DNA of 64,000 bases. Source: Rhizobiaceae bacterium. Lineage in GTDB: Bacteria > Pseudomonadota > Alphaproteobacteria > Rhizobiales > Rhizobiaceae. The notes under the pieces were generated by a model, which made no database searches, was not told the DNA's origin, and saw only the letters and a program-made list of their open reading frames with translations. This document shows, in pieces, positions 8,424-17,725 of this stretch; position 1 is the stretch's first letter, and every line of letters starts with the position of its first letter. The stretch lies in assembly GCA_029233925.1 (NCBI GenBank), contig JARGOX010000006.1, positions 124,001 to 188,000 of the forward strand, given 5' to 3'. The position numbers and the translations under genes were made by a program.

Positions 8424-9860
8424 ATGACAAAACATGAAAATCTCATCGGCGGCAAATGGGTCAGCTTCGGCAATTATCACGACAATATCAATCCATCCGA
8501 TACGTCCGATGTCATCGGCTCGTACTCCTACGGGGATGCCTCCAGCGTTGACGCGGCCGTCGAAGCCGCCCGTGCAGCACAGCCAGGCTGGCGCAATGCC
8601 ACCCCGCAAGCGCGCCACGACCTGCTTGATGCCGTCGGCAATACAATTGCCGCGCGCAAGGATGAAATCGGCCGCCTGTTGTCACGCGAAGAAGGCAAGA
8701 CCCTGGCTGAAGGCATCGGCGAGACCATGCGTGCATCGCAGGTTTTCAAATTCTTTGCTGGTGAATGCCTGCGCCAGTCTGGCGATCTGCAGGCCTCAGT
8801 TCGCCCGGACATCGACATTGAAGTCACCCGCGAACCGGTCGGCGTTGTCGGCATTGTAACGCCCTGGAACTTTCCGATTGCCATTCCAGCGTGGAAAACG
8901 GCTCCGGCACTGGCTTACGGCAATTGCGTTATTCTCAAGCCCGCTGACCTGACACCAGGCTGCGCCCATATGATTGCCCAGATACTGGACGAATGCGGAT
9001 GTCCTCCCGGCGTCTTCAATCTGGTCATGGGCCGCGGTTCGAAAGTTGGCGAAGCGCTGATCACCCATACGGGTATTGATGCCATTTCCTTCACCGGATC
9101 CGTTGCGACCGGTCACCATATTGCCGAGGTCTGCGGAAAATCGCGCAAAAAGGTCCAGCTCGAAATGGGCGGCAAAAACCCCATGGTTGTTCTCAACGAT
9201 GCGGATCTGTCCGTTGCTGTTCCAGCCTGCCTGAACGGAACATTCTTTTCCACCGGTCAGCGTTGCACGGCTTCCTCACGTCTGATCGTCGAGGCCGGCA
9301 TCCACGACGCCTTTGTTGACGCCATGACCAAGGCCGTGACGGATCTGAAGGTCGGCAATGCTCTGGATGCATCCACGCAGATCGGGCCTGTGGTTGACGA
9401 AAAACAGCTCAATTCCAACCTGGCCTATGTTGAACTGGCCAAAAAAGAAGGCGCGGAAGTCATCGGCGGCCAGCGTCTGGAACTTGGTCAGACCGGCTTC
9501 TATCAGGCCCCTGCCCTGTTTCTCGGCACCAACAACGACATGCGCATCAACCGCGAGGAAATATTCGGCCCCTGCGGCTCCATCCTCAAGGTCAGCGATT
9601 TTGACGAAGCCCTTGCCGTGGCCAACGACACGGATTTCGGCCTGTCTGCCGGCATTTGTACTGCAAGTCTGAAAAGCGCCCGCGACTTCAAGCGCCAGGC
9701 ACAGGCAGGCATGGTCATGGTCAATCTGCCGACGGCAGGTGTTGACTATCATGTCCCCTTTGGTGGCAGCAAAGGCTCTTCCTTTGGCGCGCGCGAACAG
9801 GGTCGGTATGCGGTGGAATTCTACACCACCGTCAAGACCAGCTACATTTACGCCGGCTGA
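8424..9860 (+). CDS. Aldehyde dehydrogenase family protein
   Basis: NAD(P)-dependent aldehyde dehydrogenase, 478 residues. Seen: TPWNFPIAIPAWKTAPAL, the coenzyme-site SFTGSVATG, the general-base glutamate in QLEMGGKNP and the catalytic cysteine in FFSTGQRCTASSR. It follows the DapA-like gene by 18 bases and probably oxidises the aldehyde that enzyme releases. Resemblance to 2-oxoglutarate semialdehyde dehydrogenases is my impression only. Confidence 0.9.
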   Translation: MTKHENLIGGKWVSFGNYHDNINPSDTSDVIGSYSYGDASSVDAAVEAARAAQPGWRNATPQARHDLLDAVGNTIAARKDEIGRLLSREEGKTLAEGIGETMRASQVFKFFAGECLRQSGDLQASVRPDIDIEVTREPVGVVGIVTPWNFPIAIPAWKTAPALAYGNCVILKPADLTPGCAHMIAQILDECGCPPGVFNLVMGRGSKVGEALITHTGIDAISFTGSVATGHHIAEVCGKSRKKVQLEMGGKNPMVVLNDADLSVAVPACLNGTFFSTGQRCTASSRLIVEAGIHDAFVDAMTKAVTDLKVGNALDASTQIGPVVDEKQLNSNLAYVELAKKEGAEVIGGQRLELGQTGFYQAPALFLGTNNDMRINREEIFGPCGSILKVSDFDEALAVANDTDFGLSAGICTASLKSARDFKRQAQAGMVMVNLPTAGVDYHVPFGGSKGSSFGAREQGRYAVEFYTTVKTSYIYAG

Positions 9861-9861
9861 T

Positions 9862-10329
9862 ATGCGCGACCAGAAACAGTCCAAATGGGACCAGCGTTTT
9901 CTCGCACTTTGCGATCATCTGTCCGAATGGACAGAAGATCGCGATTTCAAGGTTGGAGCCGTTATCGTCGGCTCTGACCTGGAAATCCGCTCAACCGGGT
10001 TCAACGGTTTGCCGCGCGGTATCAAAGCCGATGACGACAGCCGTTTTGACCGCGCTTCGGGTGAAAAATTCTTCTGGTTCGAGCATGCCGAGCGCAATGC
10101 CATTTACAATGCGGCGCGCATGGGCACTGCGGTCGGTCAATGTTCGATCTATGTGAACCGGTTTCCCTGTGCCGACTGCGCCAGGGCGATCATTCAAAGC
10201 GGCATAACCTGTGTCATCTGCCCGGAAAAACCGGCGCATGATGGCGCGCTGGATCACAGTTTTGACGTCTCCGAGGTGTTGTTGCGTGAAGCCGACGTTG
10301 ATTTGGTAACATTGCCGGCAAAGACGTAA
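9862..10329 (+). CDS. dCMP deaminase-like (CDA superfamily) protein
   Basis: Zinc deaminase of 155 residues. The metal and catalytic motifs are HAERNAIYNAA and PCADCARAI, as in dCMP deaminases. The ATG at 9862 starts two bases after the aldehyde dehydrogenase stop; the frame is open further upstream inside that gene, but this start gives the family length. Its place at the end of a catabolic operon suggests action on an amino-bearing pathway compound or pyrimidine rather than routine dCMP, which is inference. Confidence 0.85.
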   Translation: MRDQKQSKWDQRFLALCDHLSEWTEDRDFKVGAVIVGSDLEIRSTGFNGLPRGIKADDDSRFDRASGEKFFWFEHAERNAIYNAARMGTAVGQCSIYVNRFPCADCARAIIQSGITCVICPEKPAHDGALDHSFDVSEVLLREADVDLVTLPAKT

Positions 10330-10339
10330 ACCGCCCTGC

Positions 10340-11107
10340 TCAACCGGCCGTCCAGCCGCCATCGATCAGCAAGGCGGTGCCGGTCACCAGAGCCGAGGCA
10401 TCTGAGGCCAGATAGACGACAGCACCCATGATATCCTCGACCTCGCCCACACGGCCGAGCTTGATCTTGTCTTCAATCCATTCAACCCGTTCCGGGTTGT
10501 CGAAGGTTGGGGCTGTCATTGGCGTGCGAATGAATGTCGGGCAGATCGTATTGACCCTTATGCCATCACGGCCCAGCTCAATGGCCATGGACTTGGTAAA
10601 GCCCTCCACAGCGTGTTTGGAGGCGCAATAGACAGCCCGGTCGACACCGCCCACATGCCCCATCTGCGAAGAGACATTGATCAGTGAACCTTTGCGCCCT
10701 GCTGTCTTCAATCCCTTTGCCACAGCCTGGGTGAGGAAATAGGCACCGCGCAGATTGACATCCATGACGGCGTCGAAATCGCTGGGTGCGGTTTCAACCG
10801 CCGGACTGTGCCTGCCCAATCCCGCGCTGTTGACAAGAATATCGAAAGGACCGTTGTCCTTGACCAGGACCGCCGTCGCTTCGATATCCGCCACATCAAG
10901 TGGCAGGACGCTGGCCTGCCAGCCTTCGTCCAGAAACTGAGACAGAATGCCCTCGAGCCGCTCGACATTGCGCGCCGCCAGAACAACATGCGCACCGGCT
11001 TCTGCCAGTGCCACGGCACATCCAAGACCAATGCCTGAGGTTGCACCGGTGACGAGGGCTTTGCGCCCAGCAAGGTTGAATGACGGCGTACGTGGAAGTG
11101 TGACCAT
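10340..11107 (-). CDS. SDR-family oxidoreductase
   Basis: Short-chain dehydrogenase/reductase of 255 residues. The cofactor motif TGATSGIG lies near residue 20, NSAG near 90, and the catalytic Ser/Tyr/Lys are in LINVSSQMG and YCASK. It ends in TGTALLIDGGWTAG, typical of classical FabG-like SDRs. It is convergent with the deaminase gene, 10 bases apart, so it belongs to a separate transcript. The basic residue in AARNVERL after the second strand hints at NADP(H). Substrate unknown. Confidence 0.88.
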   Translation of the reverse strand: MVTLPRTPSFNLAGRKALVTGATSGIGLGCAVALAEAGAHVVLAARNVERLEGILSQFLDEGWQASVLPLDVADIEATAVLVKDNGPFDILVNSAGLGRHSPAVETAPSDFDAVMDVNLRGAYFLTQAVAKGLKTAGRKGSLINVSSQMGHVGGVDRAVYCASKHAVEGFTKSMAIELGRDGIRVNTICPTFIRTPMTAPTFDNPERVEWIEDKIKLGRVGEVEDIMGAVVYLASDASALVTGTALLIDGGWTAG

Positions 11108-11170
11108 GGTGTATCCCCAATAGCTGAGACAGGCGTTTGTGCCTATCCCGGCGATTTCGTCAAAAGCGGA

Positions 11171-12790
11171 TTATTCAGCAGGTTCCACCGGCGGCGTCAA
11201 TGGGGTGGGGCTGGTCGCCTCTATGATTGCCAATTGCGCTGCCAGTGAGGGGGCATAGGCCTCAACGGGTGCCGATACATTGTGCAGATCGAAGGCACCC
11301 AGCGATTCCAGATCACCAAAACCACAATCGGAAAAATGCCCCGAAGCAACAATCCCATGGCCCAGACGCTTGCCCAGATCACTCAACCGGGCGGCAATAT
11401 TGGCCGCCGCACCGATGACAGTGAAGTCAAGACGCTCCTTGGAGCCGACATTGCCATAGGTGACATTGCCGAAAGCCAGGCCGATAATCCCCTCAATCGG
11501 AACCTCAGTATCAGCTATCATCGTTTTGGCGAGTTCCGCCTGAATTTCAAACGCCGATTCCAGCGCCTGCAGGCAGGCCCGCTCGCGTTCTGACCCGACA
11601 GGAAAAATCGCCAGCACCGCATCCCCAATGAACTTGAGGACTTCACCCTCATGGGCATTCACGATGCTGGTCGTCGTTTCAAAGAAACTGTTGAGAAGGT
11701 CCAGATAGGCTTCGCGGCCCAGGTCCTCTTCCAATCGCGACGATCCGCGAAGGTCACAAAACAGGATGGCTGCATCGATCTGGTCGCCGTCACCGCGGCG
11801 GATTTGCCCACCCAGCACACGGGCGCCTGTCCGCTTGCCCAGATAGGTTTCCAGCAGGGTCGAGGCATTTTCCCGCAGCGCAAAAACCTCATACAACCGG
11901 CTGATCATCGATACACATTCGAAGACAAGGCCAAGATTGGCCGTGGTAAAGCCGTCTGGATGATCCGATGCGAGAGTAAGAACATTGATCTGGCCATTGG
12001 AAAACGACAGGGGCATGGCGACATAATCCGTCGCTCCCTCATCCCTGAGTTCATCCATCACCGGAAAATTGAACTCCTTGTTCTGGCTGAGAAGGTTCTG
12101 CCGCACGCCTCCCAAACCGTTGGTCACGTGCCGTATCGGGCTGTTCTGGAAACGTGCTTCCTGAAGAATGCCGTGAGATGGCGCAAATTTGACCACCGCG
12201 TCATCCTTTCTGGTCCACACATAGCTCCTTGCCGCAATCATCGGATGCAGCGACCAGATCATGACGCTTATTCTCGATACCGCTATGCCATCTTCATTGA
12301 ATTTTCTGCCAATGGCAGATGTCAGCTCTTCCGGCGAGGTACAGGACGAAGCACCACGCATGATCCAGTCGACCGTCGGACCGGCGATATTGCCGTCATC
12401 GACCGGCTGCGGTTCATTGCTGCCCATTTCGAGCGCGCTGAGAACACTCGGCATGAAGCCGACATGGCCCTCAATGTCCTTCGCGTCCGCCAGCGCGTTT
12501 TTATAGGACCATGCGCCATTGGGGATGATGCGATCTTCAACGACCACATCCCAGTAATTGGCTGTGCCCTTGAAAGGACAGAAGGTCCGGTGCCCGCTGG
12601 CCTCGCCCAAAACACCAACAACATCATCCATCGGGAAATAGACCGTGGGCGCCAATCGCGTTTCGTGCATCAATTTTGCTGCACGGCTTGAGGCAATGAC
12701 AGTCTCACCACTTTTGGCCACGATGTCGCCCAGCAGCGGCAAAACCTGCAATCTGTAGCCGGTCGTCTGTTTGTCTGGCTGAATGTTCAT
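11171..12790 (-). CDS. DUF427 domain fused to class III adenylate/guanylate cyclase
   Basis: Protein of 539 residues with an unusual order. Residues about 20-115 look like DUF427 (RTFCPFKGTANYWDVV, NGAWSYKNALADAKDIEGHV). A middle part of roughly 200 residues (IWSLHPMIAARSYVW onward) resembles regions found before cyclase domains in rhizobial CyaA proteins. Residues about 330-510 are a class III cyclase: AAILFCDLRGSS with the first metal aspartate, EVLKFIGDAVLAIFP with the second and the purine-contact lysine, then DFTVIGAAANIAARL. The usual Asp/Glu after TVIG is Ala here. It should make cAMP (less likely cGMP) in the cytosol; no membrane segments are seen. The trigger is unknown. Confidence 0.82.
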   Translation of the reverse strand: MNIQPDKQTTGYRLQVLPLLGDIVAKSGETVIASSRAAKLMHETRLAPTVYFPMDDVVGVLGEASGHRTFCPFKGTANYWDVVVEDRIIPNGAWSYKNALADAKDIEGHVGFMPSVLSALEMGSNEPQPVDDGNIAGPTVDWIMRGASSCTSPEELTSAIGRKFNEDGIAVSRISVMIWSLHPMIAARSYVWTRKDDAVVKFAPSHGILQEARFQNSPIRHVTNGLGGVRQNLLSQNKEFNFPVMDELRDEGATDYVAMPLSFSNGQINVLTLASDHPDGFTTANLGLVFECVSMISRLYEVFALRENASTLLETYLGKRTGARVLGGQIRRGDGDQIDAAILFCDLRGSSRLEEDLGREAYLDLLNSFFETTTSIVNAHEGEVLKFIGDAVLAIFPVGSERERACLQALESAFEIQAELAKTMIADTEVPIEGIIGLAFGNVTYGNVGSKERLDFTVIGAAANIAARLSDLGKRLGHGIVASGHFSDCGFGDLESLGAFDLHNVSAPVEAYAPSLAAQLAIIEATSPTPLTPPVEPAE

Positions 12791-12933
12791 GCGACATAAA
12801 TGGGCGATACGCTGGAAAAATCCAACCCGGAATCGCGATTGGCTGATAAAATGACACCGAAAACCTCACAGGCCCTGTGCAAGACATCAAATGCAGTAAT
12901 GGTTTGGCCTTGGTCCCGCTCTGCGCACGGTTT

Positions 12934-13626
12934 TCAAGTGAGAGTCGGTTTTCCAAGCGTTGCATCAAGGCCATGTTCGCAAAACTGCAGCAGAATTTGC
13001 GCCCGCTCCTCGAACAGGGCCGCAGCACCTGCCCCATCGCCCAAAGCCTCCATCCGCCAAAGTGACGTGGACATGGTCAGCATGGACGCCACTGAAAAGA
13101 CAAACCCCGTCGAAACCGCCATCTTGTCGGCCTGAGGATAGAGCCGGGACAATTCCTCTACAAACACCTGTGCCGTCGGATCAAAACAGGCCTGACTGAT
13201 GTGCTTCCAGCGTTCATCGGCTGACACCTGCGCCACAAGCCGCGCATAGGCGCGCCAATGGGCACCTTCATGCATCGCCTTTTCCAGATAGGGCATGATG
13301 AAACAGGCCAGCACATCGCGCAGGGCCAGAGGCCTGTCACCATTGCGCTCACGCGCCCTTTGCAGCGCCAGCAACCGGCTGTCGGACAATTCCTTGGCGC
13401 GCCGTTCGACAATGTGAAAATACAGCGCGTCCTTTGGCCCTCCGTGAAAATTGACCAAAGCTGTCGGCACACCCGCCGCCTCTGCAATATCGCGGATGGA
13501 GGCCCCCTCAAAACCGCGTTGCGCAAAGAGGTTTTCCGCCGCATCAAGAATACGTTCGCGGGTTTGCAGGGATTTTTTTGACGGCGCCCTTTGCCGCGGT
13601 TTTCCGTCTGTGGACAAGATAGTCAT
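12934..13626 (-). CDS. TetR/AcrR-family transcriptional regulator
   Basis: Regulator of 230 residues. The N-terminal helix-turn-helix is clear (RERILDAAENLFAQRGFEG, then SIRDIAEAAGVPTALVNFH) after a basic leader. The C-terminal half is the variable ligand-binding part. It is divergent from the flavin monooxygenase at 13701 with 74 bases between, so control of that operon is likely. No strong ribosome site is seen before the ATG. Confidence 0.88.
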   Translation of the reverse strand: MTILSTDGKPRQRAPSKKSLQTRERILDAAENLFAQRGFEGASIRDIAEAAGVPTALVNFHGGPKDALYFHIVERRAKELSDSRLLALQRARERNGDRPLALRDVLACFIMPYLEKAMHEGAHWRAYARLVAQVSADERWKHISQACFDPTAQVFVEELSRLYPQADKMAVSTGFVFSVASMLTMSTSLWRMEALGDGAGAAALFEERAQILLQFCEHGLDATLGKPTLT

Positions 13627-13700
13627 AAAACATCTTGCACTATTTTTAACGATCGTTCAATTTAAGAAACAGAGCAACGGACGTTCCGGGAGGATTTTGC

Positions 13701-15044
13701 GTGCCGCTGAACGAAATGATTGAGCTGATTCCGGCATCGCAGACACGCGACAAATATGCGCTGATCGGTGCAGGACCGATGGGGCTTGCCTGCGCCAAGA
13801 CGCTGACCGAGCAGAATATCCCCTTTCAGGGCTTCGAAATTCACAGTGATGTGGGCGGCCTTTGGGATATTGATGGCCCGCGCTCCACAATGTATGAGAC
13901 CGCACATCTGATTTCGTCAAAGACCATGACCGAATTCACCGACTTTCCGATGGATGCGGCTGTCGCTGAATATCCCTCGCATCACGAAATAAACAGATAT
14001 CTCAAGGATTTTGCCGATCACTTTGATCTGCGCCAAAAGTTCCTGTTCAACACGCACATCATTGAGACTGTCCCCCTGGGTGGTGATGGTGAAGGCTGGC
14101 GCATTCGCTGGAGGGACGGTTCCGGCAGGCTGTTTGAAGGCACCTATGCCGGTGTCCTGATCGCCAATGGCACGCTTTCAGAGCCGAACATGCCGGAATT
14201 TCCCGGCACATTCTCCGGTGAGCTCATTCATTCCAGCGCCTATCGCAAACCCACCCAATTTACAGGCAAACGCGTTCTGGTGGTCGGCGCAGGCAATTCG
14301 GGCTGTGACATTGCTGTCGACGCCATCCACCATGGGGTCAGCTGCGACATATCCGTGCGGCGCGGCTATCACTTTGTGCCCAAATACATATTTGGCAAAC
14401 CGGCCGACACCCTGGGCAAGACCAACGGTTTGCCCATGTGGCTGAAGCGCAAGATCGATACGATGATCCTCAAATGGTTCGTCGGCGATCCTCAGAAATA
14501 CGGATTTCCAGAACCCGAATACCTGCTCTACCAGTCCCACCCGGTGGTCAACTCCCTCATTCTGTTTCACGCCGGTCATGGCGACATCAAGGTCCGACCG
14601 GACATTTCCCGACTTGAAGGCAAGCTTGTGCATTTCAAGGACGGAAGTTCCGGGGAATACGACATGATACTGGCGGCAACCGGTTATCGGCTGCACTACC
14701 CCTTTATCGACAATGCCCTGTTGAACTGGCGCGGAGATGCGCCGCATCTTTATTTGAACTGCATGCACCCTGACCGCGATGACCTCTTCGTCATGGGCAT
14801 GGTCGAGGCCTCCGGTCTCGGCTGGCAGGGACGCCATGAACAGGCTGAAATGGTGGCGCGCTATCTGGGCGGCTTGAAACGCGGAATGGCTGGCGCACTG
14901 GCACTGAAAGCGGAAAAGGCTGCCGGCTTCGAACGGCAGACCGGCGGCATGGATTATCTGGATGTGCCGCGCATGGCCTATTATGTCGACAAGGCCACCT
15001 ACAGAAAATCGATCGCCGCAAAAACCAGACAACTGACGGGGTGA
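13701..15044 (+). CDS. Flavin-containing monooxygenase (FMO/BVMO group)
   Basis: NADPH- and FAD-dependent monooxygenase of 447 residues. The FAD motif GAGPMG is near residue 25, the FMO fingerprint FSGELIHSSAY (FxGxxxHxxxY) near 170, and the NADPH motif VVGAGNSGCDIAVD follows. The Tyr ending favours a true FMO over a Baeyer-Villiger enzyme, which normally has Trp. It starts with GTG behind GGGAGG at 13688-13693. It leads a four-gene operon with a transporter and two dehydrogenase-like enzymes, suggesting oxidation of an imported cyclic or sulfur/nitrogen-bearing compound. Confidence 0.87.
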   Translation: MPLNEMIELIPASQTRDKYALIGAGPMGLACAKTLTEQNIPFQGFEIHSDVGGLWDIDGPRSTMYETAHLISSKTMTEFTDFPMDAAVAEYPSHHEINRYLKDFADHFDLRQKFLFNTHIIETVPLGGDGEGWRIRWRDGSGRLFEGTYAGVLIANGTLSEPNMPEFPGTFSGELIHSSAYRKPTQFTGKRVLVVGAGNSGCDIAVDAIHHGVSCDISVRRGYHFVPKYIFGKPADTLGKTNGLPMWLKRKIDTMILKWFVGDPQKYGFPEPEYLLYQSHPVVNSLILFHAGHGDIKVRPDISRLEGKLVHFKDGSSGEYDMILAATGYRLHYPFIDNALLNWRGDAPHLYLNCMHPDRDDLFVMGMVEASGLGWQGRHEQAEMVARYLGGLKRGMAGALALKAEKAAGFERQTGGMDYLDVPRMAYYVDKATYRKSIAAKTRQLTG

Positions 15045-15048
15045 CAGC

Positions 15049-15951
15049 ATGAACGATATCGATGGCATTCTGCTGAATTTCAGCCCGGCATCGCTGACCC
15101 TTCTCAACGCCATTCTGGCCGTGGTGATGTTTTCAATTGCGCTGGACCTGCGCCTGGCGGACTTCCGTACGCTTTCCAGAGCGCCCAAGCCCTTGCTTGT
15201 GGGCCTGGCGTCACAATTCATCGTCCTGCCTGTCCTGACGTTCCTGATGATCCTTGTGCTGCAGCCACGCGCCAGCATAGCGCTTGGACTTATCCTGGTG
15301 GCCGCCTGCCCGGGTGGCAATATTTCCAATTTCATCACCCACCGGGCGGGCGGCAATACGGCGCTGTCGGTTTCCATGACCGCCTTTGCAACCGTGGCCG
15401 CCGTAGCTCTGACGCCCTTTAACATTGCCTTCTGGAGCAGTCTTTACGGGCCCACCAATGCGATATTGAAACAGACATCGATCGATCCGGTTCAGGTGGC
15501 GATAACCCTTGGACTGATGCTCTTCCTGCCACTTTGTTTTGGCATATTGCTCAACACCTATCGACCCGGCTTGGCAACACGCATTCGCAAACCCATGCAA
15601 TGGCTTTCCATGGCCATATTCCTGGCCTTTATCGTTCTGGCGCTGGCAGCAAACTGGAATTTCTTCCTGGCCTATGCCGGTATGGTGGCCCTGCTGGTTT
15701 TCATTCACAATGGCCTGGCATTGGGCGGCGGTTTTCTGACAGCAACGCTGGCCGGTGTCAGTCACTATGACCGGCGGGCGATTACCATCGAAACCGGCAT
15801 TCAGAACTCCGGCCTCGGGTTGATACTGATTTTCACTTTCTTTGGCGGCCTTGGCGGCATGGCCGTGGTGGCGGCCTTCTGGGGCATATGGCACGCCATT
15901 ACCGGCATTGTACTGGCCAGCTTCATGTCCCGGACAAAGGCAACGCGATGA
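15049..15951 (+). CDS. Bile acid:sodium symporter (BASS/SBF) family transporter
   Basis: Integral membrane protein of 300 residues with about nine hydrophobic segments. The SBF hallmark VAACPGGNISNFITHRAGG near residue 85 and the late segment ITIETGIQNSGLGL are present. It starts four bases after the monooxygenase stop and overlaps the next gene by ATGA. In bacteria this family imports steroids, pantoate and other organic acids, so it probably brings in the substrate of this operon. Confidence 0.88.
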   Translation: MNDIDGILLNFSPASLTLLNAILAVVMFSIALDLRLADFRTLSRAPKPLLVGLASQFIVLPVLTFLMILVLQPRASIALGLILVAACPGGNISNFITHRAGGNTALSVSMTAFATVAAVALTPFNIAFWSSLYGPTNAILKQTSIDPVQVAITLGLMLFLPLCFGILLNTYRPGLATRIRKPMQWLSMAIFLAFIVLALAANWNFFLAYAGMVALLVFIHNGLALGGGFLTATLAGVSHYDRRAITIETGIQNSGLGLILIFTFFGGLGGMAVVAAFWGIWHAITGIVLASFMSRTKATR

Positions 15952-16886
15952 CACGGATTTTGATCACCGGCGCTGGAGGCGGTGTGGGCCAGGCCCTGCT
16001 GCGCGAACTCGGTGGAACGGACCACGAGATCATCGCAACGGATATCAGGGCGTTGCAGGACCTACCTGACAATTGCAGCTACCAGCCGCTGGATGTGCGC
16101 AACGCCACGGTCGATCAGGTCATTGGCGAGACGCGTCCGCAGGTCATCGTGCACCTGGCATCCATTGTCTCACCGCCAAAGGGTTCGACCAGAGCGTTTG
16201 AATATGCGGTCGATGTCACCGGCACCCAAAACGTGATCGACGCCTCCATCGCCCATGGCGTTGAACGACTGGTGGTCACCAGTTCCGGAGCGGCCTATGG
16301 CTATCATACGGACAATCCCGTGCCGCTTTGCGAAACAGACGCGGTGCGCGGCAACCTGGAATTTGCCTATGCGCACCACAAACGTCTGGTCGAGGAAATG
16401 CTGCAGAAAACGCGACAGGAAGAACCGACCCTGCAGCAGGTTGTCCTGCGGGTAGGCACGGTCCTGGGCGTTGGCATGGAAAATCAGATCACCGCGCTGT
16501 TTCACCGCAAACGCCTTCTGGCAATCTCCGGCCATGAAAGCCCCTTCGTCTTTATCTGGACACAGGATCTGGCACGCATCCTCGTTCGCGCGGCCACGAC
16601 CGGTCCCGCCGGCATATTCAACGTGGCCGGTGATGGCGCCATGGGCATCACGCAAATCGCCGATGTGCTGCACAAGCCGGTGATGCGCCTGCCCGCATTT
16701 TTGCTGAAAGCCGCCCTCGCCCTCGCCCATCCGCTCGGTCTGTCGCGCTATGGGCCACAGCAAGTCCGGTTCCTGCAATACAGGCCGGTTCTGGACAATA
16801 CAAAGCTGAAACAGGAATTCGGCTATACGCCGGAAAAAACCAGTGCCGAGACATTCGACCTATGGCGCAGGAGTGCCGGGCTTTGA
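15948..16886 (+). CDS. NAD-dependent epimerase/dehydratase family protein
   Basis: Extended-SDR protein of 312 residues. The GxxGxxG motif is TGAGGGVG at residue 8, followed by SSGAAYG and the catalytic YAHHK. It overlaps the transporter stop by ATGA at 15948. Members act on nucleotide sugars but also as 3-beta-hydroxysteroid-type dehydrogenases; beside an FMO and a BASS transporter, the latter kind of role is the better guess. Confidence 0.84.
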   Translation: MTRILITGAGGGVGQALLRELGGTDHEIIATDIRALQDLPDNCSYQPLDVRNATVDQVIGETRPQVIVHLASIVSPPKGSTRAFEYAVDVTGTQNVIDASIAHGVERLVVTSSGAAYGYHTDNPVPLCETDAVRGNLEFAYAHHKRLVEEMLQKTRQEEPTLQQVVLRVGTVLGVGMENQITALFHRKRLLAISGHESPFVFIWTQDLARILVRAATTGPAGIFNVAGDGAMGITQIADVLHKPVMRLPAFLLKAALALAHPLGLSRYGPQQVRFLQYRPVLDNTKLKQEFGYTPEKTSAETFDLWRRSAGL

Positions 16887-17689
16887 CCAGAAAGACAGCC
16901 GTTATCACCGGTGGTGCCGGTGGCCTTGGCAGAGCTCTGACAAAGGCCCTGATAGATGACGGCTGGTTCGTCGCCATCCTTGATCTGCCCGGTTCGGAAT
17001 TTCAATCTGCCGTGGATGCTGTCGATGACCCCAACCTGTTGGGTGCCTTTGCCTGCGATCTGACCGATAGAGAGCAAGTGGCGGCGACCTGCAGGCGCAT
17101 CCGCGATGAAAGGCCGTCGGTGGATCTCGTCATATACAACGCAGGCGTAACACAAATTTCTCTATTCTCCGATCTTCCCAGAGAAACCCACGAGCGGGTG
17201 ATGAAAATCAATTATTTCGGCGCTGTCGACGTCGCATCGCATTTTCTGCAGCCGCTGCGTCAAAGTCGCGGCACCCATCTGGCGATATCCTCAGTTGCCG
17301 GGTTTGCACCGCTGGTCAAGCGAACGGCCTATGCGGCCAGCAAACACGCCATGGAAGGCTTCTTTGGATCATTGCGCTCAGAAGAAGCCCAGCACAATGT
17401 GCGTGTCTGCATCGCAGCGCCCTCCTTCATCGGAACCAACATCAACCGACCGGGGGTGACCACCGACGGCACAGAACGTCCGGGATCGGCAACAGACGGC
17501 GTCGATTACATGAATGCCGGCGATGCAGCGCGCATCATCCTCAACGGTCTGCGCAAAAAGAAGACGCGCATTCTGGTGGGGCGTATGGCAAGGCTCGCAT
17601 GGCTGATAAGCCGCCTTTCGCCCAGCCTCTATTCCCATCTCATGGTTAAAAACATGAGTGACGAAAACGCCAGCGCACCCGGCAAGTAG
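16883..17689 (+). CDS. SDR-family oxidoreductase
   Basis: Short-chain dehydrogenase of 268 residues. TGGAGGLG near the start is the cofactor motif; YNAG, LAISSVAG and YAASK are the other SDR signatures. The start is uncertain: an ATG at 16862 lies inside the previous gene without a ribosome site, whereas TTG at 16883 overlaps the previous stop and has AGGAG at 16869-16873. The C-terminus (RKKKTRILVGRMARLAWLI) is longer and more basic than in classical SDRs and may touch the membrane. It closes the operon begun at 13701. Confidence 0.85.
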   Translation: MTRKTAVITGGAGGLGRALTKALIDDGWFVAILDLPGSEFQSAVDAVDDPNLLGAFACDLTDREQVAATCRRIRDERPSVDLVIYNAGVTQISLFSDLPRETHERVMKINYFGAVDVASHFLQPLRQSRGTHLAISSVAGFAPLVKRTAYAASKHAMEGFFGSLRSEEAQHNVRVCIAAPSFIGTNINRPGVTTDGTERPGSATDGVDYMNAGDAARIILNGLRKKKTRILVGRMARLAWLISRLSPSLYSHLMVKNMSDENASAPGK

Positions 17690-17725
17690 AGACGCTTTCT
17701 CCAAGCAATTCAGTGCATTGCAGTC

